Positions 41,769 to 50,376 of a stretch of 64,000 nt of DNA are shown piece by piece. The notes under the pieces are model-generated. The model had not been told where the DNA came from. It saw only the letters and a program-made list of their open reading frames with translations, and did no database searches. Source of the DNA: Streptomyces musisoli (GTDB taxonomy: Bacteria > Actinomycetota > Actinomycetes > Streptomycetales > Streptomycetaceae); assembly GCF_016741855.1 (NCBI RefSeq), contig NZ_JAERRH010000008.1:62001-126000 (forward strand), given 5' to 3'. How positions within the stretch are numbered: position 1 is the first letter of the stretch; each line of letters begins with the position of its first letter. Made by a program: the position numbers and the translations under genes.

Positions 41769-44734
41769 TCCTCGACGGTATCCGGACCGTCGGGCAGCTC
41801 GCCGAGGGCCTTGCGGGCGGCGTAGTGCCCCAGGTCGGCCGCCTTGCAGTACCACTGCCGGGCCTCTTCCGGCCTGCCCTGCCGGTCGAGCAGGGCACCG
41901 AGCCGGTAGGCGCCGTAGGGGTCGCCGTTCTCGTAGGCGGTCCGGTACTGCTCCACGGCTTCCTCCGGACGGTGCAGCCTCTCCAGGACGACTCCGTGAT
42001 GGGCGAAGTCCAGTGGATAGCCTTCCGATGCGGCGAACTGGGCGAAGTACTCCTCGGCCTCGCTCAGCGGCGGCGGCGCGGCCTGGAGCGCCTCCAGGAT
42101 CCCGGCCGCCGTCTCGTCACCGGCATGCGCCGCGCGCTCCAGCCACACCTCGGCCAGCACGCGCTCGTTCACCACGAGGTGGTACATCCCGAGGCCGCGC
42201 GCGACGCCTGGGTACCCCCGGGAGGCGGCGAAGTCGTAGCGGCCAAAGGTCAGTTCCGGGTCCGCCACACAGAACCGCAGGTCCGCCAGCAGGTGCGCCC
42301 CCCTCGGCCGCTGTGCCGTGAGCAGCCAGCGCTCGGCCCGGCCCACCAGCACCTCGGCGAGCAGCGTCGCCGCGTCGCGGTCCCCCGCCTGCGCGGCCTG
42401 CTCCAGGAGTGGCTCCGCCTCCCCGCTCCGCCCACGCTCCGCGAGCAGCCGGCCCAGGTGTCCGGCCGCCTCCGGCACTCCGGCCTCGGCCGCCCGCAAG
42501 AACCAGCTCTCGGCCTCCTCGTGGCGCCCCAGGGACTCCTCCAGCAGCCCCAGCCGGTACATCGCCGTTCTGTCCCCGCCCTCGACCGCCCGTTCGAACG
42601 CGGCGCCCGCCAGCGTGGACACCAGCTCGACGTCGTACCCCTCTCCTGTCCGCGCGACGTCCAACGCCCGCTGCCACAGCGCGCCGTCCACCGGCGGGAA
42701 CTTCTCGTCGTACCGGGCCGCGCTCACCAGCGGGCCCGCCGCCGCCCAGGCCCGCGGCCCCTCGCGCCGCAGCAACGGCAGCACCCCGTGCCGCTCCCGG
42801 GCGGCCCACTCCAGCGCCTCCTCGACGGTCTCCGGCTCCGTCCCGGCCGGCGGCCCGTAGCCCTCGGCGACCTCCACGAGCAGATCCTGGGACAGCGGTC
42901 CCCGCAGCCCGCACCGCGCCAGATCGATCGCCGCCCGCACCAGCGCCTGTCCGCGCGGGTGCTTGCGCCCGGAGCGCCGGAAGTCCGCCCACAGCCGCGG
43001 TTCCACGGCGAGGTGGGTCGCGATCCCTTCCGGTCCGCTGAGCCCGGCGGCCTCCCTGAGCCGCGGGTCCGCCGGCTCGGCGGCGCGCGCCCGCTCCGCG
43101 TCCGTCCATTCCCGCGGCAGCTCCACGATCTGCCCCAGGTCCAGCACCCGGCCGCGTGGGGTCTGCCGGTACTCGTCGTAGGCGTCCTCGCGCAGAGTGG
43201 CGAGTACGACCGCCCTCAGCCCGGCCAGCCGCGCCAGCAGCCTCGGCTCCAGGCCGCCCTCGCCGAGGTGGCCGTCGAGGTCGTCCAGCCACAGCACGCG
43301 GGGCTCCGCGGCTCCGCGCAGCATGTCGGGCAGGCCGCGCAGGTCCGCACCGGCGTCCGGTGCGTACACCCGAGCCGTCGGGAGCGCGGCCGCCAGCATC
43401 GCGAGCGCCGTGCGCGACTTGCCCGCGAACGGCTCCCCCAGCACCACCACGAGGCCGCCGTCCGCCGCCGCGGAGGCCAGGGCGGCGAGCAGCGCTTCGT
43501 CCGCCTCCCGCGGGACGTAGGGCGGCAGCGGCGGGCACCCCTTCATCCGGCGGGCCGGCCACACCCCGTGCGCGAGCGGCTCCAGTGCGGTGGCCGCCGG
43601 CCACTCCTCCGGGCCGGGTGGGGCGATCGGCGGCCGGGCACCGTAGGCGTGCTGGATCTGGACTCCGATGACCGGTCCGTGGATGTCCGCCTGCCGGAAA
43701 TCGACATGGTCCCCGATGACCGGCGCAGGCCCCTCCGGGGAGGGAGCCGCCATCGCACGCGAGGGCGCCTCCGGACCGGGCCCGAACTCGGGCCGGGGCT
43801 CAAAGTCGGGCCGGGGCCCCAACTCGGGCCCGGGCCCCAACTCGGGCCGAGGCCCCAACTCGGGCCCGGGCCCCAATTCGGGCCGGAGCCCCAACTCGGG
43901 CCGAGGCTCCAACTCGGGCCGGGGCTCGCGAACCTCCCTCGGGTACGGGGCGGCACCGGTCTCGGGAGCCTCCACCGGGTGCCGGGCGGGAGCCGGCCCA
44001 GGTTCCTCCGCCACGAGCTGGACGCGGTCGGGCCAGGCGTCCTCGCCCTGGTACCCGACGGGGGTCGGTCCGGCATCCTCCACCAGGTACCCGACGGAGG
44101 TCGGTCCGGCATCCTCCACCAGGTACCCGACGGAGGTCGGTCCGGCATCCTCCACCAGGTACCCGACGGGGGTCGGTCCGGCATCCTCCGCCAGGTACCC
44201 GACGGGGGTCGGTCCGGCATCCTCCGCCACGTGCCGGACGGGAGCCGGCCCGGGTCCCTCCGCCACGTGCCGCACGGAGTCAGGCCAGGCGTCTTCGCCC
44301 AGGTACCCGGCGGGGGTCGGTCCGGCGTCCTCGCCCAGGTACCCGGCGGGGGTCGGTCCGGCATCCTCCACCAGGTACCCGGCGGGGGCTGGTCCAGCTT
44401 CCTCCGCCAGGGCGGGGGCCGGCGCGGGGCCCGGCGGCCCGTCCAGGAGGGGAGTCAGCTCGCGGATCAGTTCCCGCAGTTGCCAGGCCGCGGCGTTCTT
44501 GTCCACCGCGTCGGCGAGAGTGGTGCGCAGCCGTGGAGCCCAGACCGCCTGAAGCGGCTCCCGGGAACCGGGGGAGGTCTTCCCGACCTGGAGCAGTTCC
44601 CATCCGTAGATGGGAGCCCGCTGGCCCGTGAACCAGCGCGAGAAGCGTCTCCGGACCCGGTCCCACTCGTCGGTGCCGAGCCCAGCCGCGAGCACTTCGG
44701 CCCCGACGCCCGCCAGATCCGTCCCCCGCCTCAC
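41765..44734 (-). CDS. STAND-like NTPase with repeat linkers and Sel1/TPR-like C-terminus
   Basis: A 989-residue protein. Residues 1-98 form a helical domain often seen N-terminal to actinobacterial NTPases. Residues 105-260 hold about ten copies of a 12-residue unit, EDAGPTPVGYLV; 270-322 hold RPELGPGPE-type nonamers. Next is GDHVDFRQADIHGPVIGVQ (341-359), a beta-strand motif typical before NTPase modules. Walker A is GEPFAGKS (433-440), Walker B VLWLDDLD (480-487). From about 700 on come Sel1/TPR-like helical repeats (ESLGRHEEAESWFLRAAEAG, RLLAERGRSGEAEPLLEQAA). Such architectures act as regulated switches in signalling or conflict systems; function here is unknown. GTG start at 44734. It overlaps the P450 gene, implying joint expression. 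Confidence 0.72.
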   Translation of the reverse strand: MRRGTDLAGVGAEVLAAGLGTDEWDRVRRRFSRWFTGQRAPIYGWELLQVGKTSPGSREPLQAVWAPRLRTTLADAVDKNAAAWQLRELIRELTPLLDGPPGPAPAPALAEEAGPAPAGYLVEDAGPTPAGYLGEDAGPTPAGYLGEDAWPDSVRHVAEGPGPAPVRHVAEDAGPTPVGYLAEDAGPTPVGYLVEDAGPTSVGYLVEDAGPTSVGYLVEDAGPTPVGYQGEDAWPDRVQLVAEEPGPAPARHPVEAPETGAAPYPREVREPRPELEPRPELGLRPELGPGPELGPRPELGPGPELGPRPDFEPRPEFGPGPEAPSRAMAAPSPEGPAPVIGDHVDFRQADIHGPVIGVQIQHAYGARPPIAPPGPEEWPAATALEPLAHGVWPARRMKGCPPLPPYVPREADEALLAALASAAADGGLVVVLGEPFAGKSRTALAMLAAALPTARVYAPDAGADLRGLPDMLRGAAEPRVLWLDDLDGHLGEGGLEPRLLARLAGLRAVVLATLREDAYDEYRQTPRGRVLDLGQIVELPREWTDAERARAAEPADPRLREAAGLSGPEGIATHLAVEPRLWADFRRSGRKHPRGQALVRAAIDLARCGLRGPLSQDLLVEVAEGYGPPAGTEPETVEEALEWAARERHGVLPLLRREGPRAWAAAGPLVSAARYDEKFPPVDGALWQRALDVARTGEGYDVELVSTLAGAAFERAVEGGDRTAMYRLGLLEESLGRHEEAESWFLRAAEAGVPEAAGHLGRLLAERGRSGEAEPLLEQAAQAGDRDAATLLAEVLVGRAERWLLTAQRPRGAHLLADLRFCVADPELTFGRYDFAASRGYPGVARGLGMYHLVVNERVLAEVWLERAAHAGDETAAGILEALQAAPPPLSEAEEYFAQFAASEGYPLDFAHHGVVLERLHRPEEAVEQYRTAYENGDPYGAYRLGALLDRQGRPEEARQWYCKAADLGHYAARKALGELPDGPDTVEE

Positions 44735-44819
44735 GCACGCCCCCCGCCCCTCGTGACCACGCCGTGCTTCAACGGTACTGACACGAAAGGGGATTCGGAG
44801 ATGCCGTAAGGCGATCCGC

Positions 44820-45869
44820 CTACCCTTCGTCCTCCTCCTCGCCGTCCGCCGTCCGCGGGTCCTCGGCCGTCGTCCGCGGGTCCTCGGCCGCCCTGATCGC
44901 GTCCCGGTACACCCGTGCCGCCGCCCGCAGCGCCGCCTCCGGGTCGACGCCGTCCGCCTCGGCGCGGGCCGCCAGCGCGAGGAGTTCGTATCCGATGCCC
45001 TCCCCCTCGGGCAGGGGGACCTTCAGGCCCGCGGTACGGACGCGGGAGGCGAGTTTGGCGGCCAGGGCGAGGCCCGGCTGGCCGAGCGGGACGCCGTCCG
45101 TGACCGAGGTGCGCTTCTTCTCCTCCGCCTTGGTGCGCAGCCAGTGCTCCTTGACGTCCTCCGGGGTCTCGGCCCGCTCGTCGCCGAAGATGTGCGGGTG
45201 CCGGCGGATGAGCTTGGCGACGATGCCGCCTGCGACGTCGTCGATGGAGAACGGCGTGTCCGGGTGCTCCTCGGCGATCCGGGAGTGGAAGACGACCTGG
45301 AGGAGGACGTCGCCCAGCTCTTCGCGCAGCTCGGGGCGGTCGCCGGCCTCGATCGCCTCGACCAGCTCGTACGCCTCCTCGATGCCGTACTTCGCCAGTC
45401 CCTCGTGGGTCTGCCGGGAGGACCACGGGCACTCGGCGCGGATACGGTCCATGACCTGGACGAGGTCCAGCAGACGGGCGCCGGGCAGGTCGTAGGAGGC
45501 GGGGAGCAGCTCCAGCTCCGGCATGGCGACCCGGCCGGAGCCGGCCAGCCGGGCGAGGCCGTCGGTGAGCGCCGGCTCGCCCTCACCGGTCGCCACGACC
45601 ACCACCGTCCGTCCGCCGGCGCAGGCGTCGACCAGCTCCTGCGCGGTGGGGGACGTCTCCGCCACCGCTATCCCGGCCTCACGCAGGTACGGCAGCTGCG
45701 GATGCGCGCCGTCCGCGCACAGCACGGCGTCGGCGCCTCGCAGGGCCTGCCAGGCGGGCCAGGACAGCAGGCCGGGAGCGACGCGGTGGCTGGTCGTGAG
45801 CAGGACGATGCGGCCGGGGGCGGCTTCCGGGCCGGCGTGGGGACGGGCTGCGGGGCTGGTTTCGTTCAC
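44820..45869 (-). CDS. mazG: MazG nucleotide pyrophosphohydrolase with N-terminal extension
   Basis: A 349-residue protein. Residues about 1-125 are a tetrapyrrole-methylase-like remnant (IVLLTTSHRVAPGLLSWPAWQALRG lacks the usual SAM glycine motif). The MazG domain (about 130-245) has the Mg-binding pattern LAKYGIEEAYELVEAIE and LREELGDVLLQVVFHSRIA. It removes abnormal NTPs. GTG at 45869 has no Shine-Dalgarno but TACGTT six bases upstream suggests a leaderless mRNA. The mfd-mazG-SurA lipoprotein-eno neighbourhood is conserved in actinobacteria. Confidence 0.9.
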   Translation of the reverse strand: MNETSPAARPHAGPEAAPGRIVLLTTSHRVAPGLLSWPAWQALRGADAVLCADGAHPQLPYLREAGIAVAETSPTAQELVDACAGGRTVVVVATGEGEPALTDGLARLAGSGRVAMPELELLPASYDLPGARLLDLVQVMDRIRAECPWSSRQTHEGLAKYGIEEAYELVEAIEAGDRPELREELGDVLLQVVFHSRIAEEHPDTPFSIDDVAGGIVAKLIRRHPHIFGDERAETPEDVKEHWLRTKAEEKKRTSVTDGVPLGQPGLALAAKLASRVRTAGLKVPLPEGEGIGYELLALAARAEADGVDPEAALRAAARVYRDAIRAAEDPRTTAEDPRTADGEEEDEG

Positions 45870-45959
45870 GATCCGAACGTAGCCCACGGCACGGGAGAGC
45901 GGATCACGTTATCCACAGGGCCGAGGGGATCGTGTGATCGTATGACCGACAGCGCGGTG

Positions 45960-46165
45960 CGGACCGACGGTCCGCTGTGGGCCGACAGTGCGCTGTGGGC
46001 CGACAGTGCGCTGTCGGCCGACGGTCCGGTGTGAGCCGACAGTGCGCTGTGGACCGATGGTCCGGTGTACGCCGACGGTCCGCTGTGGACCGACAGTGCG
46101 CTGTGGACCGACGGTCCGGTGTCGGCCGACGGTCCGGTGTGGGCGGCCGTCCGGTGCCGTACCGT
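45960..46165. repeat. 18-bp tandem repeats between mazG and the SurA-like gene
   Basis: About eleven copies of an 18-base unit alternating GACAGTGCGCTGTGGGCC and GACGGTCCGGTGTGGGCC. The GACAGTGCGCTGT half is itself palindromic (ACAG-TGCG-CTGT). No gene in the 45870-46206 gap. Confidence 0.85.
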
Positions 46166-46206
46166 TCCGGCCCCGGTGCGCGAGCGGGCCCGCGCCGTCG
46201 GCCGGG

Positions 46207-46854
46207 CTACGCCGTCAGCTCGTCGCCCGCCGTCGTGACCTCACGCACCCACGGCGTCTTGGCGTCCACCCGGCTGCTCTTCTGCACGTCCCAGGAGCCG
46301 TAGCGCGGGTTGAGGTCCACGTGGAGTTCCCCGGACGCCTTGGACAGGGCCTGCCAGAAAGCGGGCTGGCTGGTGTCGGTGCCGAGCTTCGCGGCGAGCT
46401 TCTGCGCCTCCAGCTGGAGGCGCAGGTTGTCGTCGAGGTGGCCCGGGGCGATGCCGTACTTCTGCAGCCAGGCCGTCTCCAGGCCCTTGCTGCCGCCGGC
46501 CTGCCGCTCCAGGTCCGTCCGCATCCGCTGGATCTCCTTGCGGGTGACCGTCACGCCCTGGTCCCGGGCGGCACGATGCAGCACCTGGTCGAGCACCATG
46601 TTGTGCAGGGTGTCGCGGGTGAGGCTGCTCGTGGAGGAGACGACCTGCTGGTACTGCGTATCGTCCGGCACCGCGGCCCGCTGCGCCTGGCGGACCTCGT
46701 CGACCCGGCTCTCCAGCTGGGCGACGGTGATCCGCTGCCCGCCGACGACGGCCGCGGCACCCGGGTGCGCATCGTTTCCGCAGGCGGTCAGCAGGGGTGC
46801 CGCGGCGGCGATCGCGGCGGCGAGGACGAGCGCGGTGCGACGGCGGCGGTGCAA
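46207..46854 (-). CDS. SurA-N-like lipoprotein (TTG start)
   Basis: A 215-residue lipoprotein. Basic start HRRRR, hydrophobic stretch and lipobox LLTAC give a diacylglycerol Cys at about 25. The rest matches the SurA N-terminal chaperone fold (VVGGQRITVAQLESRVDEVR, LHNMVLDQVLHRAARDQGVTVT, LRLQLEAQKLAAKLG) without a PPIase domain. The start is TTG at 46854, with GGAGG five bases upstream; the only longer in-frame starts lack an RBS and put the signal peptide too far in. Likely helps fold exported proteins. Same strand as mazG. Confidence 0.82.
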   Translation of the reverse strand: MHRRRRTALVLAAAIAAAAPLLTACGNDAHPGAAAVVGGQRITVAQLESRVDEVRQAQRAAVPDDTQYQQVVSSTSSLTRDTLHNMVLDQVLHRAARDQGVTVTRKEIQRMRTDLERQAGGSKGLETAWLQKYGIAPGHLDDNLRLQLEAQKLAAKLGTDTSQPAFWQALSKASGELHVDLNPRYGSWDVQKSSRVDAKTPWVREVTTAGDELTA

Positions 46855-47000
46855 GGAGACCTCCAGGGGGAGATTGTGCGACGGTGCACAAAGTCTTGCG
46901 GTGATCGATGGTAGGCAGTGGGCAGGCTCCGGCCAACCCATTCGACCAACGATTCACGCGCGCTTCGGGCACCGCCGCGCCGCGCCGGAGGGCCGCCGGG

Positions 47001-47828
47001 TCAGCCGACGACGGCCACCGGCGCGTCCCAGGCGTCCCGGTCGACGGTCAGCGTGACCCCGCCGCGCGTCTCCTTGCTGTTGACCATGTACTGGTGGGCG
47101 CGGCTGTGGCCGGTGAACTGGGTGGGGCCCCACGGCCAGTCCGCGGTCGTCGTGTACTGCTTGTCCCACAGCGCGTACCAGAGGTTGCCCGGCAGGTCCG
47201 TCTTGTTCGGCGCGGTGGCGATCGCCTTGGCGCTGGAGCTGGTGAAGCCGTAGTAGCCGCCGCGGTAGGTCTTGCCGCGCAGCGTCTTCATGAACGAGCG
47301 CACATACGTGAGCACGGCGTCGTTGCACGCCTTGTTCGTGATGTCGTACGGCTCCATGTCGAGGTAGACGGGGCTGCCTGCCTTCATGCCGAGCGCCGAT
47401 GCCTTGGCGACCGCGTCCTTGGCGTCGCTCGCGCCGAGGGAGGCGGCCGTGGAGGCGGTCAGCTTCTCGGGGCTGCGGCTGGTCTGGCAGGGCGGCTGGG
47501 CGCCGACGTAGATCGGGATGAGCTTCCAGCCGAGGGAGTTGACCGACTTTACCCAGGAGGCGGTGAGGTTGGGCTGGGCGCAGCCGCGGTTCTTGCCGCC
47601 CACGTAGACGGCGGCGGCGCCGTAGTAGCCGGTGTGCCAGGCCTTCATGGCGGACAGCGAGGGCGCGGTGCAGGTGTCGAACGCGCGGCCGGTGAAGGTC
47701 TTCTGCGCGGGCCAGGCAGTGGCGGCCATGGAGGTCTGCGCGGCGATGCCGGCCCCGGCGACGACGGCCGTGCCGGCCACCGCCCAGGTCACGTACCTGC
47801 GCTTCTTCGACTGCCGATGACCGGCCAT
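47001..47828 (-). CDS. Secreted DUF1906 (glycoside hydrolase-like) protein
   Basis: A 275-residue exported protein. Signal peptide 1-36 (KKRRYVTWAVAGTAVVAGAGIAAQTSMA). The mature domain is a TIM-barrel DUF1906: GRAFDTCTAPSLSAMKAW, AVYVGGKNRGCAQ, KLIPIYVGAQPP, GSPVYLDMEPYD (acidic residues at the usual catalytic strand), GGYYGFTSSS, LWYALWDKQYT and HQYMVN. The family is lysozyme-like and probably acts on cell wall sugars. ATG at 47828 follows GGTGGGAT. A CTTGT/ACAAG repeat cluster lies upstream. Confidence 0.87.
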   Translation of the reverse strand: MAGHRQSKKRRYVTWAVAGTAVVAGAGIAAQTSMAATAWPAQKTFTGRAFDTCTAPSLSAMKAWHTGYYGAAAVYVGGKNRGCAQPNLTASWVKSVNSLGWKLIPIYVGAQPPCQTSRSPEKLTASTAASLGASDAKDAVAKASALGMKAGSPVYLDMEPYDITNKACNDAVLTYVRSFMKTLRGKTYRGGYYGFTSSSAKAIATAPNKTDLPGNLWYALWDKQYTTTADWPWGPTQFTGHSRAHQYMVNSKETRGGVTLTVDRDAWDAPVAVVG

Positions 47829-47970
47829 GCATCCCACCCCTGATCGTGCACGGCGGTTCCACGCGCGTGCGTGCCTGACGAAAGCGTGTGCGGCAAGGGC
47901 ACACTCGGCGACAACGTGCTTGCCGAAAACGTGCGCAAGGTATCGAGCGCCGGGCCTGCCGCCGGGAAAC

Positions 47971-47992
47971 ACAAGCCCTTGTAACACACAAG
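47971..47992. promoter_or_regulatory. ACAAG/CTTGT repeat cluster
   Basis: ACAAG-CC-CTTGT followed by AACAC-ACAAG: three half sites forming two overlapping palindromes, about 145 bases upstream of the DUF1906 gene. Possible GntR- or LacI-type operator. Confidence 0.4.
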
Positions 47993-48015
47993 AATCTCCC
48001 AGGGCCCGGCAAAAT

Positions 48016-49551
48016 CTAGCCGCGCACCTGCCCCAGCCACTGAAGGGTCCGCCGGACCTCCACGGCCAGCGGATCACCGGGTCCGTGCAGCCGCTCGACG
48101 TCCACGACCAGCCGCGCGAGCGTGTCGTGGGCCGCCGGCCGGTCGCCGAGGGCGAGCAGCAGATGGCCGATGCGGCGGCGGACCTCGTGGGCGAGCCGCG
48201 GGTCCCCGGAGACGTACTGGTTCTCGTAGTACGGCAGCAGCGCGCGGTACTCGGCGAGCGCCGCCGCCGGTTCGCCCAGCTGCTCCAGGCACTGCGCGGC
48301 CTCGTAGCGGTAGCGCAGCGACTGCGGGTCGGCGTGCCCTGCCTCGGCGGCGCGTTCGTCGGCGAGACGGCGCAGTTCGGGCAGCGCGCGCCGGTACTGG
48401 CCGTCGTCCATGAGGGTGGCCGCGTACTGCTTGCGCAGGGTGCGCACGACCGGGGACTGCTCGCCGTGCTGTTCGGCGGCAGCGGGCAGGATCGCGCCCA
48501 GGATGTCCACGGCCTGCGTGATGCGGCCCTCGCCCAGCAGGCGCTTGACCTCGTCCACGGCGGCGGCCACATCGGGCTTCTCGGCCACCGGCGGTGCCGG
48601 TGCCACGGGAGCGGGCTGGGGCGCGGGGGTCCGCGCGCGGTCCGGCCAGGGGGCGTGCGGACGCAGGAACGGGCGTGTGGGATCCAGCGGCGCCCCGGTG
48701 GGTGTGCCGCGCGCGGGCAGCAGCCGCGCCAGGTCCTCGTACACCTCCTGCGCGGACGCCGGCCGGTGCTGCGGGTCCTTGGACAGCAGCCGCAGCACCA
48801 GGACTTCGAGCGCCTCGGGCACCTCGGGGCGGAGCCGGCGCACGGGCAGCGGCGGCTCGTACAGGTGCCGGTGCAGCACCCCGAGCGCCGTCGAGCCGGC
48901 GAACGGCACCTCGCCGCTGAGCAGTTCGTGCATCAGCACGCCGAGCGCGTACAGGTCGGTGTACGGGCCGACCGCGCCGCCCATCGCCTGCTCGGGCGCC
49001 ATGTAGGCGGGTGAGCCGATCGGGGAGCCGGTGTGGGTGAGGCGGGTGGTGTCGGTGTCCATCACCGAGGCCACGCCCAGGTCGAGGACGGTGATCGTGC
49101 CGTCCTGCTTCACCATCACGTTGCGCGGCTTGAGGTCGCGGTGCACGATCGGCACGGCGTGCACGGCGCTCAGCACCGCGCACAGTTGCGCGGCCACCGC
49201 GACCGTCCACTGCCAGGGGTACGGGTCGTGCTCGGCGAGGTGGTCGGAGAGATCGGCGCCGTCCACGTACTGCATGACGAGGAACAGCTCCTCGCCCTCG
49301 CTGCCCGCGTCGTGCACCGTCACCAGGCCGGGGTGGTCCACCTGCGCGGTCACCCGGCACTCGCGCATGAAGCGGCGGCGCAGCTCGTCCGCCTCCTGGC
49401 CCGCCACCTTGTCGGGGCGCAGCAGCTTCACCGCCACGCGCCGGTCCAGCCGCCGGTCGTACGCCGTCCACACCTGGCCCATGCCGCCCTGCCCGATGAG
49501 GGTGGACAGTTCGTACCGGCCGGCGACGACACGTCCTGTCGCCACGGTCAC
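48016..49551 (-). CDS. Ser/Thr protein kinase with C-terminal TPR-like region, no TM
   Basis: A 511-residue Hanks-type kinase. Gly loop GQGGMGQV (20-27), Lys42 in VAVKLL, catalytic loop HRDLKPRN (137-144, Asp139), metal motif DLG (157-159) in place of DFG, APEQ in the activation segment. A Pro/Ala linker (about 290-330) is followed by helical TPR-like repeats (about 340-511). No membrane segment or PASTA domains are present, unlike PknB. GTG at 49551 overlaps the stop of the membrane-protein gene upstream (GTGA), suggesting the membrane protein may localise the kinase. Substrates unknown. Confidence 0.9.
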   Translation of the reverse strand: MTVATGRVVAGRYELSTLIGQGGMGQVWTAYDRRLDRRVAVKLLRPDKVAGQEADELRRRFMRECRVTAQVDHPGLVTVHDAGSEGEELFLVMQYVDGADLSDHLAEHDPYPWQWTVAVAAQLCAVLSAVHAVPIVHRDLKPRNVMVKQDGTITVLDLGVASVMDTDTTRLTHTGSPIGSPAYMAPEQAMGGAVGPYTDLYALGVLMHELLSGEVPFAGSTALGVLHRHLYEPPLPVRRLRPEVPEALEVLVLRLLSKDPQHRPASAQEVYEDLARLLPARGTPTGAPLDPTRPFLRPHAPWPDRARTPAPQPAPVAPAPPVAEKPDVAAAVDEVKRLLGEGRITQAVDILGAILPAAAEQHGEQSPVVRTLRKQYAATLMDDGQYRRALPELRRLADERAAEAGHADPQSLRYRYEAAQCLEQLGEPAAALAEYRALLPYYENQYVSGDPRLAHEVRRRIGHLLLALGDRPAAHDTLARLVVDVERLHGPGDPLAVEVRRTLQWLGQVRG

Positions 49552-50192
49552 CGTCCGCCCTCGTGGCCGTCCTGCCTGCGCAGGTAGTCGCTCAACTCGT
49601 CCAGCTCGGCCCGCACCTGGTCGATCCGGGCGGGCGCGGGACGCTGCGGCGGCGGGGTGGTCAGCGGGGGCTGGGGCCCGGTCGTGTGCGTCATCGGGGG
49701 CGGCGTGTGCGGCGTGACCGGGGGCGTCGGCGGCACGGTGGGTGTCCCGTGCGTGGCCGGCGGGATCGGCACGGTCGTCGCGCCGTACGGGTTCACGGGC
49801 GCCGGGTAGCCGTACGCCGGGGCCGGGTGCTGCGCCCGGTACGCCTGCTGCTGCAACAGGTAGTGGCGGGTGTCCGCGGCGAGGTAGTACGCGATCGTGC
49901 CCACGAGCGTGCAGAGCAGCAGCAGGAGGCCCAGCCAGCCGCCCGTGGTGTGGATCTCGTCGCCCGGTTCGACCGCCACCAGCGTGATGCTGAGGATGTC
50001 GGCGGCCAGCACCGCCACGAACAGCCCCCAGTCCCGCGACCGGCGCGTGACGACCGCCAGCCGCAGCATCATCGCCCAGGCCATGAACCCGATGGTGAGG
50101 AATCCGAGCGCCACGAACAGCACACGCAGGAAAACCAGCCACGCCGTGTGCGGCGGCTGCTTCACCGGCTGTCCGTAGCCGTGGCCTTGCAT
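49548..50192 (-). CDS. Membrane protein co-translated with the kinase
   Basis: A 214-residue protein with three or four membrane segments (about 17-45, 57-75, 84-105) and a cytosolic Pro/Thr-rich tail (about 125-190) ending in a short charged helix (IDQVRAELDELSDYLRRQDG). The ATG at 50192 has GGGAG six bases upstream. Its stop lies within the kinase start. The Thr-rich tail could be a kinase substrate; this is inference. Family not recognised. Confidence 0.72.
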   Translation of the reverse strand: MQGHGYGQPVKQPPHTAWLVFLRVLFVALGFLTIGFMAWAMMLRLAVVTRRSRDWGLFVAVLAADILSITLVAVEPGDEIHTTGGWLGLLLLLCTLVGTIAYYLAADTRHYLLQQQAYRAQHPAPAYGYPAPVNPYGATTVPIPPATHGTPTVPPTPPVTPHTPPPMTHTTGPQPPLTTPPPQRPAPARIDQVRAELDELSDYLRRQDGHEGGR

Positions 50193-50376
50193 GGCTGCTC
50201 CCGATGCCTGAAATGGGCGTACGTGCCCGCCCGGCGCGGTCCGCGGGGGCGGACAACGCCGGGTGTGCGAATGTCGCTTCGAGCATATGGCCCGGCGGGG
50301 ACACGCGGTCCGGGTTGTACCGAACCGTTGTCCGGTGACCGGAACGGGATCAAAAGGATCAGCGGGACCAACCAGG

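Noticed and set aside
41765..44734. Assigning the NTPase as a phage-defence gene
   Set aside because: Architecture allows it, but there is no effector nuclease or other defence gene, and it is coupled to a P450; function left open.
41513..44809. A 1098-codon plus-strand frame across the NTPase and P450
   Set aside because: Its product is repetitive Pro/Gly/Arg sequence mirroring the minus-strand repeats; codon bias and motifs support the minus strand.
45960..46165. Possible CRISPR or origin-type iteron array
   Set aside because: 18-bp head-to-tail units without spacers and no replication genes nearby; better described as a minisatellite.
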